Shown piece by piece: positions 16,594-24,854 of a stretch of DNA of 64,000 nt. Each line of letters opens with the position of its first letter. The first letter of the stretch is position 1. The notes beneath the pieces were generated by a model. The model was not told where the DNA came from, searched no databases, and saw nothing but the letters and a program-made list of their open reading frames with translations. Made by a program: the position numbers and the translations under genes. The stretch covers positions 1 to 64,000 of the forward strand of contig NZ_LKKO01000091.1 of the NCBI RefSeq assembly GCF_001455965.1, read 5' to 3'. The stretch comes from Methylobacterium sp. GXS13 (GTDB lineage: Bacteria; Pseudomonadota; Alphaproteobacteria; Rhizobiales; Beijerinckiaceae).

Positions 16594-16839
16594 TTGGCCT
16601 ACGTGACGATCGATAAGAACGGCGAGCCCTGGATGTTCTGCCATGCCACACACGATGGCGATCTTGAACGTCAGATTGAGACTGCCCGAGCGGAAACTCC
16701 GAACGCCACATTCACGCATCGGCTCTCGACACCGATAGAGAGCCAGCACTGCGCGGACGCGATGGATGCGCAGGAAGGGATGGCCGAGGATCCGTTCAAG
16801 TTCTTCGCTGTACCTGTGGTGGAAGATCCGGCCACCTGA
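16594..16839 (+). CDS. Small unknown protein with TTG start
   Basis: An 81-residue protein (MAYVTIDKNGEPWMFCHATH) with three Cys/His-bearing stretches. A strong GGAGGTG lies six bases before a TTG, the only sensible start, so TTG initiation decides this gene. No recognisable domain; 16840-17108 holds no supported gene. Confidence 0.5.
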   Translation: MAYVTIDKNGEPWMFCHATHDGDLERQIETARAETPNATFTHRLSTPIESQHCADAMDAQEGMAEDPFKFFAVPVVEDPAT

Positions 16840-17108
16840 CAGAGGTGGAAGGAATTATTAACCATGCCGGTCCCCTATGGATGAGCGCGACTCGATCCAA
16901 CCATGGTCGGTTGACCCGTCGGCGAGGGAGACCAGCGATGGACCAGCAAGCCGGGGATGACCACGAAGACCGCGCGCAGATGGAGTGAGCTTCCGCTCGG
17001 CCCTCTGCACGGCGGCTGTCATAGCCGCACCTCGTAGTCCGAAGTCGAGGGAGCTGCGTTGCAGTGTCCGATGGGGCGCATGCGCTGCTGCCCGCTTAGG
17101 ACGCCCCG

Positions 17109-17477
17109 ATGAACTTCATCAGTTGGCTGATCTCCAGGGTTACCCAGTTCTTCTCCGGCGGAGGTGACGCGCGGAGAAGCTCCTCTGCAGCGGGCGAGGG
17201 CGAAGTTCGCGGCCAAGAAAGCCGCAACCAGAGTAGGGGCAGAAACTTCGACGATGACTATCGCGCCGCTACGAATATCCTGAAGACGCGCATGAGCAAC
17301 CGCTTCCCGGATAATTACCATGCCCGAATGGGCTCCGAGAAGAACAACGCGCGCGACTTCGGAGATGAGCGAGCTGAGGCAATCGACACAGCATCGGCTG
17401 TCATAGCTACGGCGCTGCGCGACGGCGCCACCGTCAAGCAGGCTGCTGATGCAGGCGCAGCCAGCGTCGGTATCTGA
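17109..17477 (+). CDS. Unknown protein, paralogue of the chromosomal gene at 41472-41840
   Basis: A 122-residue protein: hydrophobic amphipathic N-terminus (MNFISWLISRVTQFFSGG), a low-complexity charged linker, and a conserved C-terminal ~75 residues. By eye about 48 of these 75 match the protein of equal length at 41472-41840 (shared FPDN.HAR, AALR.GATV.QAA, and the end AGAASVGI). One copy is in the element, one on the chromosome. The family is not known to me; the N-terminus may bind membranes. Confidence 0.6.
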   Translation: MNFISWLISRVTQFFSGGGDARRSSSAAGEGEVRGQESRNQSRGRNFDDDYRAATNILKTRMSNRFPDNYHARMGSEKNNARDFGDERAEAIDTASAVIATALRDGATVKQAADAGAASVGI

Positions 17478-17600
17478 GCGGATGGCCGAACAGTCCAGCA
17501 TTCCAACCCGAGTAAAGGCGTAAGGACGCAGGCCGAAACAGGGTGGACCTATGGCGTCTGCCGCCGGTTTCCCCCGCTCATCACACAATGGATAATACCA

Positions 17601-17717
17601 ATGCTTGATCGCGCTCGGCAGCTGATCATGATCAACCCGCTTGGGGTATCGGCAGTCCTGGGATTGGGTGCCGCGATGGTGGTGCTCTATTTCGTGATGA
17701 TGCCAATCGGTTGGTAG
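17601..17717 (+). CDS. 38-residue membrane peptide
   Basis: Encodes MLDRARQLIMINPLG followed by VSAVLGLGAAMVVLYFVMMP, one transmembrane helix, ending IGW. Typical make-up of a small membrane protein; the start lacks a strong Shine-Dalgarno. Confidence 0.4.
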   Translation: MLDRARQLIMINPLGVSAVLGLGAAMVVLYFVMMPIGW

Positions 17718-17744
17718 ACCGAGTGCGGCGATCGATACTCGGAA

Positions 17745-18188
17745 TCAAGCACGTCGCTCCATCCGGGCCGCCGCCCACTCCCGATCACGCTCGGCTTGCA
17801 GCTCCCGCTGCTGAGCCTCGTAGGCGGCCTGCTCGGCCAATTCCTTCAGCAGCCTACGATCCGCCGCAGCGGCTGCTCGGCGCCGTTCCGCATCAGCTTC
17901 AGCCCTCTGCCGAAGCACCTCCTCCAGGGTCGGCGGCTTCACGGGCCGCTTAGGTTTCGCCCTGGGCGGGGTCCTCCGTGCCGTGCGAGGTGGTGGGTGC
18001 GGCCAATCCATTCTTGGCGGGGCTGGCCGAGAGACACCGACGGCAGCCTTGGCTTCCGATAGTGTCATGCCGACAGACGCGTCCACGGCCTCGGCGGCGG
18101 CGAGGCCGGCAGCCCGTTCGCCGGCTGTAGCCCCGCGCTTGGCCAGAGCGAGGCACTTCTCGAAGCGGTCGCGTTCCGCCGGGGTCAT
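17745..18188 (-). CDS. Basic coiled-coil protein of unknown function
   Basis: A 147-residue protein: a helical N-terminal region (MTPAERDRFEKCLALAKRGA), a Pro/Arg-rich hinge (PPPRTARRTPPRAKPKRPVK) and a C-terminal Glu/Arg/Ala coiled coil. The start at 18188 is chosen as the beginning of the ordered part; 18218 is possible. It lies downstream of the DUF3987-type gene. Unknown. Confidence 0.5.
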   Translation of the reverse strand: MTPAERDRFEKCLALAKRGATAGERAAGLAAAEAVDASVGMTLSEAKAAVGVSRPAPPRMDWPHPPPRTARRTPPRAKPKRPVKPPTLEEVLRQRAEADAERRRAAAAADRRLLKELAEQAAYEAQQRELQAERDREWAAARMERRA

Positions 18189-18327
18189 GGCGAGGTTCCC
18201 AAATTCGCGGTTTTGCATGTGCCCCGTGCGAAACTTGCGAATTTTGCGAAAGTCCGCAGGTTCAGAACGTGAACTTTCGCAGATTTCGCAATCTTCGCAG
18301 CGGGCATGCTGATTTCCGAAGTTTCAC

Positions 18328-19821
18328 TCACGTCCGCCCGGCCACCCGGATCAGGCGCGGGCGCTCGCTCACTTCCTCCACGAGGTTGTGCTCGATCAGA
18401 GTGCGGACGGCGGCATCGGCTTCCTTCTTCGTGCGGGTCGGTGCCGGGCCGAGCCGAAGCACGTCGCTGAACTTCACCGCCGCCTCGTTGCGGTTGCCGA
18501 GCCAGTCCAACAGAGCCTTCGCCCGGAGAAGCGTCGGATCGGTCCGGCACGCCTGCTGAAGGCGCAAAGCCTCGTCGGTGTACCAAGTCGTCAGGCGCAC
18601 GGCCGCGGTCATAATCTCGGCCGAGATCTGCGACGCGTGCTCGTCCGCCACGATGGCCAGCACCCCGGCAATCCGTGCAGCGTGTTCGGCGGCCTTGGCG
18701 GCAAAGTCCCGGATCGGACGAAGGTCGCCGCCCGCGCCGCAGCGCTCCTCAATCCAATTGTAGAAGTCGCGCCACCGGTCCTCGGCAGTGGTGCTCATCG
18801 TGAGCTCACGCGGCATCAGGCCCTGCACCCGGTCTGCCTCCGGGGCCTTCTCCAATAGGTTCAGCATGCAGGCGTGGTAGCGGCGGATCTGATCGGCATC
18901 ATCCGTTGTCACGGCGCGAAACAGTCGCGTGCCGGCGATGCTGTCAGGGGCTGCCACGAGGATTCGCGATAGCAGGCCTTGGTCCCGCAACACCGGATCC
19001 GATAGGAAGGCCGCTGCCGCGTCGGGCTGCACCATCAGGTGCATGGCCAGGCGCCGCCCCTTCAGAATCGACACTCCATCGAGAGCCCGCACCCGCGTGA
19101 CCGGCTTGCCGTCCCAAAGGATGGAGAACCCAGCCGCCGTGCGGAGGCGGTTTTCGGCCGCCATCCCGTGCCCAGCGGTGAACTGGCCGCCCTCGGCTGT
19201 GAACACCCCGAGTGCGGGCGGCATGTTGGGCCAGCTCTTCACTAAGCCTTCGAAGGTCGGCTCGGCGGAGGTGAGCACCGGCCGCACTGGCGCTTGCGGT
19301 TCGGGGCCGAGTTCCGTCAGCAAGACCTTGCGAGCCTCAAAAACCAGCTTCCGATCGTTCTCGATCTTTTTCTTCTCGGCCGACCAAGCGGCATGCGTGA
19401 CCGTCCAGTCCTGATAGGCGCGGCCATGGGTTTCTTGCAGCGCATCCTCGCGCCGGCAGACCGACCACAGCGCCTCGTTGTCTGTGGTGGTCTTTCGGTC
19501 ACCAGAGAAGGCGCTGCTGACGAGATAGAGGCTCAGCGGCCGGCGTTGCCCATAGGGCATGCGAACGTCGGCATGGGCCTGCGCGGCCAGCGAGGCGGCG
19601 GCGAGCACCGACTGGGCGGCGATAGCGGCCGGAGCCTGAACTTTGCGGGCGATGGCACGGGCGGCTTCACCGAGGATCGGGCCAAGCGCATCTAGTGGGT
19701 ACGGCTCGGCGGGCGGCAGGGGTGGGAACAGCGGTAGCTGTTCCGACTGGACCCGGCCGTAATTGTCCTGTCCATCAGGGCGTAGCCGGTCAAGTTCGGC
19801 GGCGAAATGATGCGCTCTCAT
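18328..19821 (-). CDS. DUF3987 (YfjI-like) protein, replication-associated
   Basis: A 497-residue protein like the DUF3987/YfjI group found in phages and satellites, often next to or fused with primases. It begins with a conserved lead (FPPLPPAEPYPLDALGPILG), then AAQSVLAAASLAAQAHADVR, an ATPase-like loop SAFSGDRKTTTDN (a variant Walker A), and ends with a winged-helix segment (FSDVLRLGPAPTRTKKEADA). The ATG at 19821 overlaps the stop of the gene before it (ATGA). It probably serves DNA replication of the element; activity is not shown. Confidence 0.72.
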   Translation of the reverse strand: MRAHHFAAELDRLRPDGQDNYGRVQSEQLPLFPPLPPAEPYPLDALGPILGEAARAIARKVQAPAAIAAQSVLAAASLAAQAHADVRMPYGQRRPLSLYLVSSAFSGDRKTTTDNEALWSVCRREDALQETHGRAYQDWTVTHAAWSAEKKKIENDRKLVFEARKVLLTELGPEPQAPVRPVLTSAEPTFEGLVKSWPNMPPALGVFTAEGGQFTAGHGMAAENRLRTAAGFSILWDGKPVTRVRALDGVSILKGRRLAMHLMVQPDAAAAFLSDPVLRDQGLLSRILVAAPDSIAGTRLFRAVTTDDADQIRRYHACMLNLLEKAPEADRVQGLMPRELTMSTTAEDRWRDFYNWIEERCGAGGDLRPIRDFAAKAAEHAARIAGVLAIVADEHASQISAEIMTAAVRLTTWYTDEALRLQQACRTDPTLLRAKALLDWLGNRNEAAVKFSDVLRLGPAPTRTKKEADAAVRTLIEHNLVEEVSERPRLIRVAGRT

Positions 19822-20111
19822 ACGCACGCCTCCTGATTCGAGTGGGTGTGGGAGGCCTGCGCGGGCTGCCGACGCTGGCGCTCGCGTTCCAACTGCTCGG
19901 TCAGATCACCGAGCAGGTTGAGGGCGGCACGGAACTCGGCCGCGGCGCACTTCATCGAGTACCGGAGGCCGGCATCGTCGCGCATGGCTGCATAATCGCC
20001 GGCCATGTTGGCGCGCATGCTGACGAGGGCCATCAGCTCGGCGATGTGAGCCCGAAGCTTATCCGGGTCGCCGTAGGCGTAATCGTTGGGGTTCAGGGTG
20101 GAGGCGCTCAT
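19818..20111 (-). CDS. Small helical element protein
   Basis: A 97-residue protein (MSASTLNPNDYAYGDPDKLR), mostly alpha-helical with two helices containing Met/Ala (ELMALVSMRANMAGDYAAMR). Its ATG overlaps the previous stop and its own stop overlaps the next start, so it is part of the replication operon 20524-17745. Unknown. Confidence 0.55.
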   Translation of the reverse strand: MSASTLNPNDYAYGDPDKLRAHIAELMALVSMRANMAGDYAAMRDDAGLRYSMKCAAAEFRAALNLLGDLTEQLERERQRRQPAQASHTHSNQEACV

Positions 20112-20308
20112 GCGCGCCCCCAACGATCGGTGGTCGTGAACGCCAGTTCGGCGAGGAGATTGGCCACGGACGGCGTTAAACCGAACCGGGTGGCCAGATA
20201 GTCTTGTCGGAGCGCTTGGGCTGTCGTATCTCTCTGAGTGTCGACCTGGCAGAAGACACCTTTAGAGACCCGCCGCAGCCCGCGCTGTGCGCGGGTTTTC
20301 TGCTTCAT
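20108..20308 (-). CDS. Small unknown protein in replication operon
   Basis: A 66-residue basic protein (MKQKTRAQRGLRRVSKGVFC) followed by a helix pair with LRQDYLATRFGLTPSVANLL that could be DNA-binding. It sits four bases from the AlpA-like gene and overlaps the next gene. Confidence 0.5.
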   Translation of the reverse strand: MKQKTRAQRGLRRVSKGVFCQVDTQRDTTAQALRQDYLATRFGLTPSVANLLAELAFTTTDRWGRA

Positions 20309-20311
20309 GGC

Positions 20312-20524
20312 TTATGCGGCCTCCTTCTTGGCCTGTCGGGCCTCGAAGGCCTGCAGGTCGGCCAGCCGCCAGTAGCGGCGCCCATTGATGCGGATGGGTT
20401 GGGGAAACCTAAGTTTCGGATCGGCCAGCCACCGGAAGATCGTCATGTCGCTAACTTGATAGCGGGCCATGACCTGCGCTGCTGGCAGCATGTCTTCAGG
20501 GGATCGTTGGGTACGTGAGTTCAT
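20312..20524 (-). CDS. AlpA-type excisionase/regulator
   Basis: A 70-residue MerR-like winged-helix protein: MLPAAQVMARYQVSDMTIFR (helix-turn-helix), then WLADPKLRFPQPIRINGRRY and WRLADLQAFEARQ, the classic AlpA layout. AlpA proteins act as excisionases or activate satellite and prophage genes. It heads the leftward operon carrying the DUF3987 gene, with the integrase gene further right, an order familiar from phage-inducible islands. Confidence 0.82.
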   Translation of the reverse strand: MNSRTQRSPEDMLPAAQVMARYQVSDMTIFRWLADPKLRFPQPIRINGRRYWRLADLQAFEARQAKKEAA

Positions 20525-20610
20525 CGCGCCGCTCCTTTGAGGAACACGCTGTCTATTGATGCTAGATGTTAGGCTGTGTCAGCCAGGAATGGTCAGGAAC
20601 GGTCAGGAAC

Positions 20611-21234
20611 TCAGCCGCGATCAATTTTTTCGAAGCGCCGATACAGCGGGCCGACGTGCTTCTTCATTGAGCCTAGACTGGGGCCGCCAGCTTCACCCCC
20701 AAACAAATTCCATAAGTAAACGAACAAATCATTTTGACTTTTTGGCAACCCATTGACGTAAATATAAGCGGCCGCTTCAATCAAATATTCTTCCCAGTCA
20801 TAATCAGCCTTTGCCCCACCCACACCTTTTCGGGGCGCCTCGATCAGAGGGGCTTCAGAAACTGCCTGTGCTGCGCCGACGCCCGGATTGAAATCAGGCC
20901 ACAACCCTGTTACTTGCGACAAATTAAGTCTTACTCGGTGGAAATCACCCAAATGATAATGAGTTTGTCCCGTTGGTCCTAAATTCGAACGTTCAATTTG
21001 GTGCTCGATCCTACTTTCCTCCCAGATAACAAACCGAGCATCACGTAGATTGTCCGAACGCAGGATCCTTTCCGGGTGCGAGTTGCCGTTCATGTAGTAA
21101 TCTGCTGCCATGCCGATCTTGCCAGATCGCAACGCCTCCAGCAGCAAAATCTCGGTAGTCGCTCGGCTTTCCATAATTTCAGCGAGCCTCCGATGAACCT
21201 GACTCAATGTGACCCAGTCATTTTGGCTCGTCAT
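20611..21234 (-). CDS. Unknown protein coupled to the integrase
   Basis: A 207-residue soluble protein (MTSQNDWVTLSQVHRRLAEI), possibly with a helix-turn-helix at the start and a helical C-terminus (YIYVNGLPKSQNDLFVYLWN). Its ATG (21234) overlaps the integrase stop (21231-21233), so the two are co-expressed. Base composition is lower in GC than the integrase. It could be an accessory factor; no family recognised. Confidence 0.6.
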   Translation of the reverse strand: MTSQNDWVTLSQVHRRLAEIMESRATTEILLLEALRSGKIGMAADYYMNGNSHPERILRSDNLRDARFVIWEESRIEHQIERSNLGPTGQTHYHLGDFHRVRLNLSQVTGLWPDFNPGVGAAQAVSEAPLIEAPRKGVGGAKADYDWEEYLIEAAAYIYVNGLPKSQNDLFVYLWNLFGGEAGGPSLGSMKKHVGPLYRRFEKIDRG

Positions 21235-22478
21235 TTTGTGGTGTTTCCCCCGACTAGTTTCTCGACGTGCGCCGCCCATGCCTCTAGGGCCGCCCGCTTC
21301 TCGTCGAGGTACTGGTAGCGGTTGTAGACGGCCGCCACGCCCTGGATGATGCCGGACCGATGGTTCAGCACGGCCTCGATCACGTGCGGTTCGATCTTCA
21401 GTCGGCCCATACCCGTAGAAGCCGTCCGGCGCAGATCGTGCAGCCGCCAAGGTTCGATAGCGATGCTCTCAGGATCGCCCCCAGCGGCAACCGCGTCGGT
21501 GCGTGCAAGAGCTAGCATCACAGCGTCGAGGCGCGTCTTGGCCTTGGCGTAACCCGAAATGCCGCTGTTGCCAGTCGTGCTGATGAGATAGCCGGCCCGT
21601 CCGGCCACCCGCGGCAGTGAACCCAGGACGCCCTGTGCCGCGCCACTCAATGGCACGTCGTGAGCCTGACCGTTCTTCGCTCGCTCGGCCGGTATGGTCC
21701 ACAGCGTGCCGCCTTCGCGCAGCTCGACACGCCGCATCTTAGCGACTTCATCGCGGCGCTGAGCAGTCAGCAGCAGGAGTTGCACGAACGGACCGAATGG
21801 CCATCCGATCGAAGCGCAGCCTCGCCAGAGCAGGCGCAACTCTTCGTCGCTCAGGACGCGGTCGCGGCTCGTCTCTGCCGCCGGCGCCTTGATCCGCACG
21901 CACGGGTTCGCATCAATGACACCGCGATCGGTAGCCCAATTGAACAGCTTGGACAGGGCCGCGAGCGTGCGGTTGGCGGCTACCGGTGTCCCAGCATCCA
22001 CGATCCTATCGAGCAGATCGATCACGTCGCGGCGGCCGATGTCCTGAATCTTCCGGCCCTCCCAGACCGGCAGCACCTTGGTTCGCAGGATCCGGATCGT
22101 CTCCTCGGCCGTGCGGGGTCGGTTCCGCGGCTTCACGTGACGTTCGATGAAGCTGTCGATCACCGAGCCGATCAGGTCACGCGTCAGCAAGGGCACGACC
22201 GCCTTGCGTTCCGCAATTGGATCCTGCCCCAGCGACACGGACTGAAGGGCCGCCCTCCCCTCGGTTCGCGCCTTCACGAGGTCGAGAGCCGGATAAGAGC
22301 CGAGGGTAAGCTTCCGGGTCCGGCCGCCATGCCGGTATCGGACAGCCCAGCTTTTCGCGCCGGACGGCTGGATGATGAAGTACAGACCCGGAAGCGTCGC
22401 GTCTGGGATCTCCAACCGTCGCGCAGCGTCGGGCTTTAGGCGTTCTATGGCTTGCACGGTGAGGACTCGCGCTGCCAC
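21231..22478 (-). CDS. Tyrosine integrase of the tRNA-His element
   Basis: A 415-residue P4-type phage integrase. N-terminal DUF4102 arm-binding domain (IERLKPDAARRLEIPDATLP to ~residue 85), core-binding SAM-like domain (~95-180), catalytic domain with Arg in LTAQRRDEVAKMR, HDLRR near residue 343, the second His in VIEAVLNHRSG, and the Tyr nucleophile in AAVYNRYQYLDEKR. All catalytic residues seem present, so it should be active. It is read away from the right attachment repeat, from which it is separated by 162 bp holding candidate arm sites that overlap its promoter. Confidence 0.95.
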   Translation of the reverse strand: MAARVLTVQAIERLKPDAARRLEIPDATLPGLYFIIQPSGAKSWAVRYRHGGRTRKLTLGSYPALDLVKARTEGRAALQSVSLGQDPIAERKAVVPLLTRDLIGSVIDSFIERHVKPRNRPRTAEETIRILRTKVLPVWEGRKIQDIGRRDVIDLLDRIVDAGTPVAANRTLAALSKLFNWATDRGVIDANPCVRIKAPAAETSRDRVLSDEELRLLWRGCASIGWPFGPFVQLLLLTAQRRDEVAKMRRVELREGGTLWTIPAERAKNGQAHDVPLSGAAQGVLGSLPRVAGRAGYLISTTGNSGISGYAKAKTRLDAVMLALARTDAVAAGGDPESIAIEPWRLHDLRRTASTGMGRLKIEPHVIEAVLNHRSGIIQGVAAVYNRYQYLDEKRAALEAWAAHVEKLVGGNTTK

Positions 22479-22493
22479 TCTGGTGATCCTCCG

Positions 22494-22538
22494 GGGTAAC
22501 CGGGGGTAACAGAAACCGGGCGTTATGCCCTGTTACCC
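22494..22538. promoter_or_regulatory. Candidate integrase arm sites, right end
   Basis: GGGTAAC occurs at 22494-22500 and 22504-22510 and inverted (GTTACCC) at 22532-22538, between the integrase start and the attachment core. The same heptamer is found twice at the left end (4420, 4432). Multiple short repeats flanking both cores are what arm-binding domains of P4-type integrases recognise; their position also suggests control of integrase expression. Confidence 0.55.
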
Positions 22539-22640
22539 CGTGCTACTAACAAAGCATCACAATGGCAGTTTTTGCTAGACCTGGCAAAGCCGTTGACCGT
22601 CCAGAGGGCACCTGATTGTTAGGGCTTGTTTTGCCCTTAA

Positions 22641-22691
22641 ACCAGATTGTGGATCTGGGGGTCCCCCGTTCGAGCCGGGGCGGTGGTACCA
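22641..22691 (+). repeat. attR core: 51-bp direct repeat
   Basis: Exact copy of the tRNA-His 3' half (4331-4381), without the 5' half of a tRNA before it. It marks the right border of the element; chromosomal sequence resumes at 22692. Confidence 0.93.
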
Positions 22692-22909
22692 TCCATTCAG
22701 AATGACTGCGCAAGGGGTTGGCGGATCGCCGACCCCTTTTGCGTTTCCAGATCGCTTGCGCGGCGCAAGTGGTCCCCGCCCGCGGAACCACGGGCCGAGA
22801 GCCGGCATCGACTTGCCGGGGTCGGCATGGCACCGGCCCTATGCCATCCTGGCGCGAGGCCGGCGCTCCTCGACGGGCGGCGGACGAACACGACCATCGA
22901 GGACGCGCC

Positions 22910-23986
22910 ATGAAGCAGTACCGCATCGCCGCCATCCCAGGGGACGGGATCGGCCAGGAGGTCATCGCTGCCGGCATCGCGGTGCTCGACGTCCTCGCCG
23001 AGCGCGAGGGTAGCTTCCGCTTCGCCTTCGATCGCTTCGACTGGGGCTCGGACTACTACAAGGCTCACGGCGTGATGATGCCCCCGGACGGGCTGGCGCG
23101 GATCAAGGATCACGACGCGATCTTCTTCGGGGCGGTCGGCGCGCCGGACGTGCCCGACTACATCACCCTCTGGGGCCTGCGGCTCGCGATCTGCCAGCCC
23201 TTCGACCAATACGCCAATGTCCGGCCGACCCGGATCCTGCCCGGCATCACCAGTCCCCTGCGTCACGTCACCGGACCCGAGCTCGACTGGGTGATCGTGC
23301 GCGAGAATTCCGAGGGCGAATATGCCGGCGTCGGCGGCCGGGTGCATCAGGGCCATGCCAACGAGGTCGCCACCGACGTGTCGATGATGACCCGCTCCGG
23401 GGTCGAGCGCATCATCCGCTACGCGTTCGTGCTGGCGCGCTCACGCCCGCGCAAGCGGCTCACCGTGGTGACCAAGTCGAACGCCCAGCGCCACGCCATG
23501 GTGATGTGGGACGAGATCGCCGCCGAGGTCGCGGCCGAGTTCCCGGATGTAACCTGGGACAAGATGCTGGTCGACGCCATGACCATGCGGATGGTGAGCA
23601 AGCCCGAAACCCTCGACACGATCGTGGCGACGAACCTGCACGCCGACATCCTGTCGGACCTCGCGGCGGCGCTGGCCGGATCGCTGGGCATCGCGCCCAC
23701 CGCCAACATCAACCCGGAGCGCCGGTTTCCCTCGATGTTCGAGCCGATCCACGGCTCGGCTTTCGACATCGCCGGCAAGGGTATCGCCAATCCGGTCGGC
23801 ACCTTCTGGACCGCCTGCCAGATGCTGGAGCATCTGGGCGAGAAGCCCGCCGCCGACCGTCTGATGCGCGCGGTCGAGCGCGTCACCGCCGATCCCGCCC
23901 TGCACACCCCCGATCTCAGCGGCACGGCAACCACCCGCGCGGTCACGGATGCGGTGATCGCAGCGATCCGCGGCGACAACGGCTGA
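22910..23986 (+). CDS. Tartrate dehydrogenase / D-malate dehydrogenase family protein (copy 2)
   Basis: A 358-residue decarboxylating dehydrogenase related to copy 1 (1015-2106). Motifs: AAIPGDGIGQEV, DYYKAHGVMMPPDG, VIVRENSEGEYAGVGG, metal site HADILSDLAAALAGSLGIAP, and cofactor loop IHGSAFDIAGKGIANPVGTF. The chosen ATG gives the family's usual N-terminus (MKQYRIAAIPGDG). Substrate could be D-malate, tartrate or a related 2-hydroxyacid. Before insertion of the element the two paralogues were about 8 kb or less apart. Confidence 0.88.
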   Translation: MKQYRIAAIPGDGIGQEVIAAGIAVLDVLAEREGSFRFAFDRFDWGSDYYKAHGVMMPPDGLARIKDHDAIFFGAVGAPDVPDYITLWGLRLAICQPFDQYANVRPTRILPGITSPLRHVTGPELDWVIVRENSEGEYAGVGGRVHQGHANEVATDVSMMTRSGVERIIRYAFVLARSRPRKRLTVVTKSNAQRHAMVMWDEIAAEVAAEFPDVTWDKMLVDAMTMRMVSKPETLDTIVATNLHADILSDLAAALAGSLGIAPTANINPERRFPSMFEPIHGSAFDIAGKGIANPVGTFWTACQMLEHLGEKPAADRLMRAVERVTADPALHTPDLSGTATTRAVTDAVIAAIRGDNG

Positions 23987-24101
23987 CGCGCCGCCCCGGG
24001 CGGCCCGATCCGGAGTTCCCCCGGCGGGCCCGGGAGGGTAAGACCGACCTCCGATCGCGGCGGCGAGCCCGCACAAGAAAGAAACTCTCGGGACCCGTCA
24101 G

Positions 24102-24671
24102 ATGAGCATCCCCGACCGGCGCGTCCGCCCCCTGTTCGACGAGGCGGCAATCGCCAAGCGCAACACCGAGCTGGCCCAGGAAATCCTGTCGGCGAACCCG
24201 GAGAACCTCCTGGTCGTGGCGGTGCTCAAGGGCAGCTTCATGTTCGCCGCCGACCTGCTGCGGGCGCTGCACCGGGTCGGGCTGTCGCCGCAGGTGGAGT
24301 TCGTGCACCTGTCGAGCTACCGCACCGGCACCGTCTCCACCGGCCAGGTCGAGATCCTGCGCGACGTGCAGAGCGAGGTCCGCGGGCGGGACGTGCTCCT
24401 GGTGGACGACATCCTGGAATCCGGCCGCACCGTGGTGTTCGCCAAGGATCTTCTCATGGCCCGGGGCGCCAAGCGGGTGCTGACCGCGGTGCTGCTCGAG
24501 AAGCCGGGCAAGCGCGCCGTGACGATCGACGCCGATTTCGTCGGCTTCACCTGCCCGGACGTGTTCGTGGTCGGCTACGGGATGGATGCGGCCCACGCCT
24601 TCCGCCAATTGCCCTTCGTGGGCGTGGTCGATTTCGACAGTGGCGATCCGGACCTGTTCGACGAGGCCTGA
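24102..24671 (+). CDS. hpt: Hypoxanthine phosphoribosyltransferase
   Basis: A 189-residue type-I phosphoribosyltransferase that salvages hypoxanthine (and guanine) into IMP/GMP with PRPP. It has the flexible-loop strand VAVLKGSFMFAADLLRAL, VEFVHLSSY, the PRPP-binding motif VLLVDDILESGRT (residues ~100-112), and the base-binding end VGFTCPDVFVVGYGMD. Length is normal. Followed on the same strand by cpdR, with a 180-bp gap. Confidence 0.9.
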   Translation: MSIPDRRVRPLFDEAAIAKRNTELAQEILSANPENLLVVAVLKGSFMFAADLLRALHRVGLSPQVEFVHLSSYRTGTVSTGQVEILRDVQSEVRGRDVLLVDDILESGRTVVFAKDLLMARGAKRVLTAVLLEKPGKRAVTIDADFVGFTCPDVFVVGYGMDAAHAFRQLPFVGVVDFDSGDPDLFDEA

Positions 24672-24854
24672 CACCCCTGCGATCCAGCGCGGCATTTTCG
24701 CCGCGCTACCCCGCGATGCGATTGTTTTCCCGTCTCGCGCCTTGACAGAGCAACGGTTCCGTTCGTGATCTGTTATCCATAAGCAGGCCTGAAGTCTCAT
24801 CTTGTGAGACACCCTCGGAATCAGGCCCGGGATCAGGAACGTTTACGGAACCCC

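Larger units (their letters stand above)
4331..22691. mobile_element. 18.3-kb integrated element in tRNA-His (satellite-like or decayed prophage)
   Basis: The element lies between two identical 51-bp copies of the tRNA-His 3' half (4331-4381 and 22641-22691). Its tyrosine integrase gene is next to the right copy. Recognisable content is integrase, AlpA-like regulator, DUF3987-type protein, Nu1-like DNA-binding protein, tail tape-measure protein with a lysozyme domain, a tRNA, a ribbon-helix-helix regulator, an OLD-type ATPase and a secreted phospholipase-like protein. No large terminase, portal, protease, capsid, baseplate or holin was recognised. That fits a phage satellite or a prophage remnant; the two cannot be separated from one genome. 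Many genes overlap by the ATGA pattern, indicating compact operons. Confidence 0.9.
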
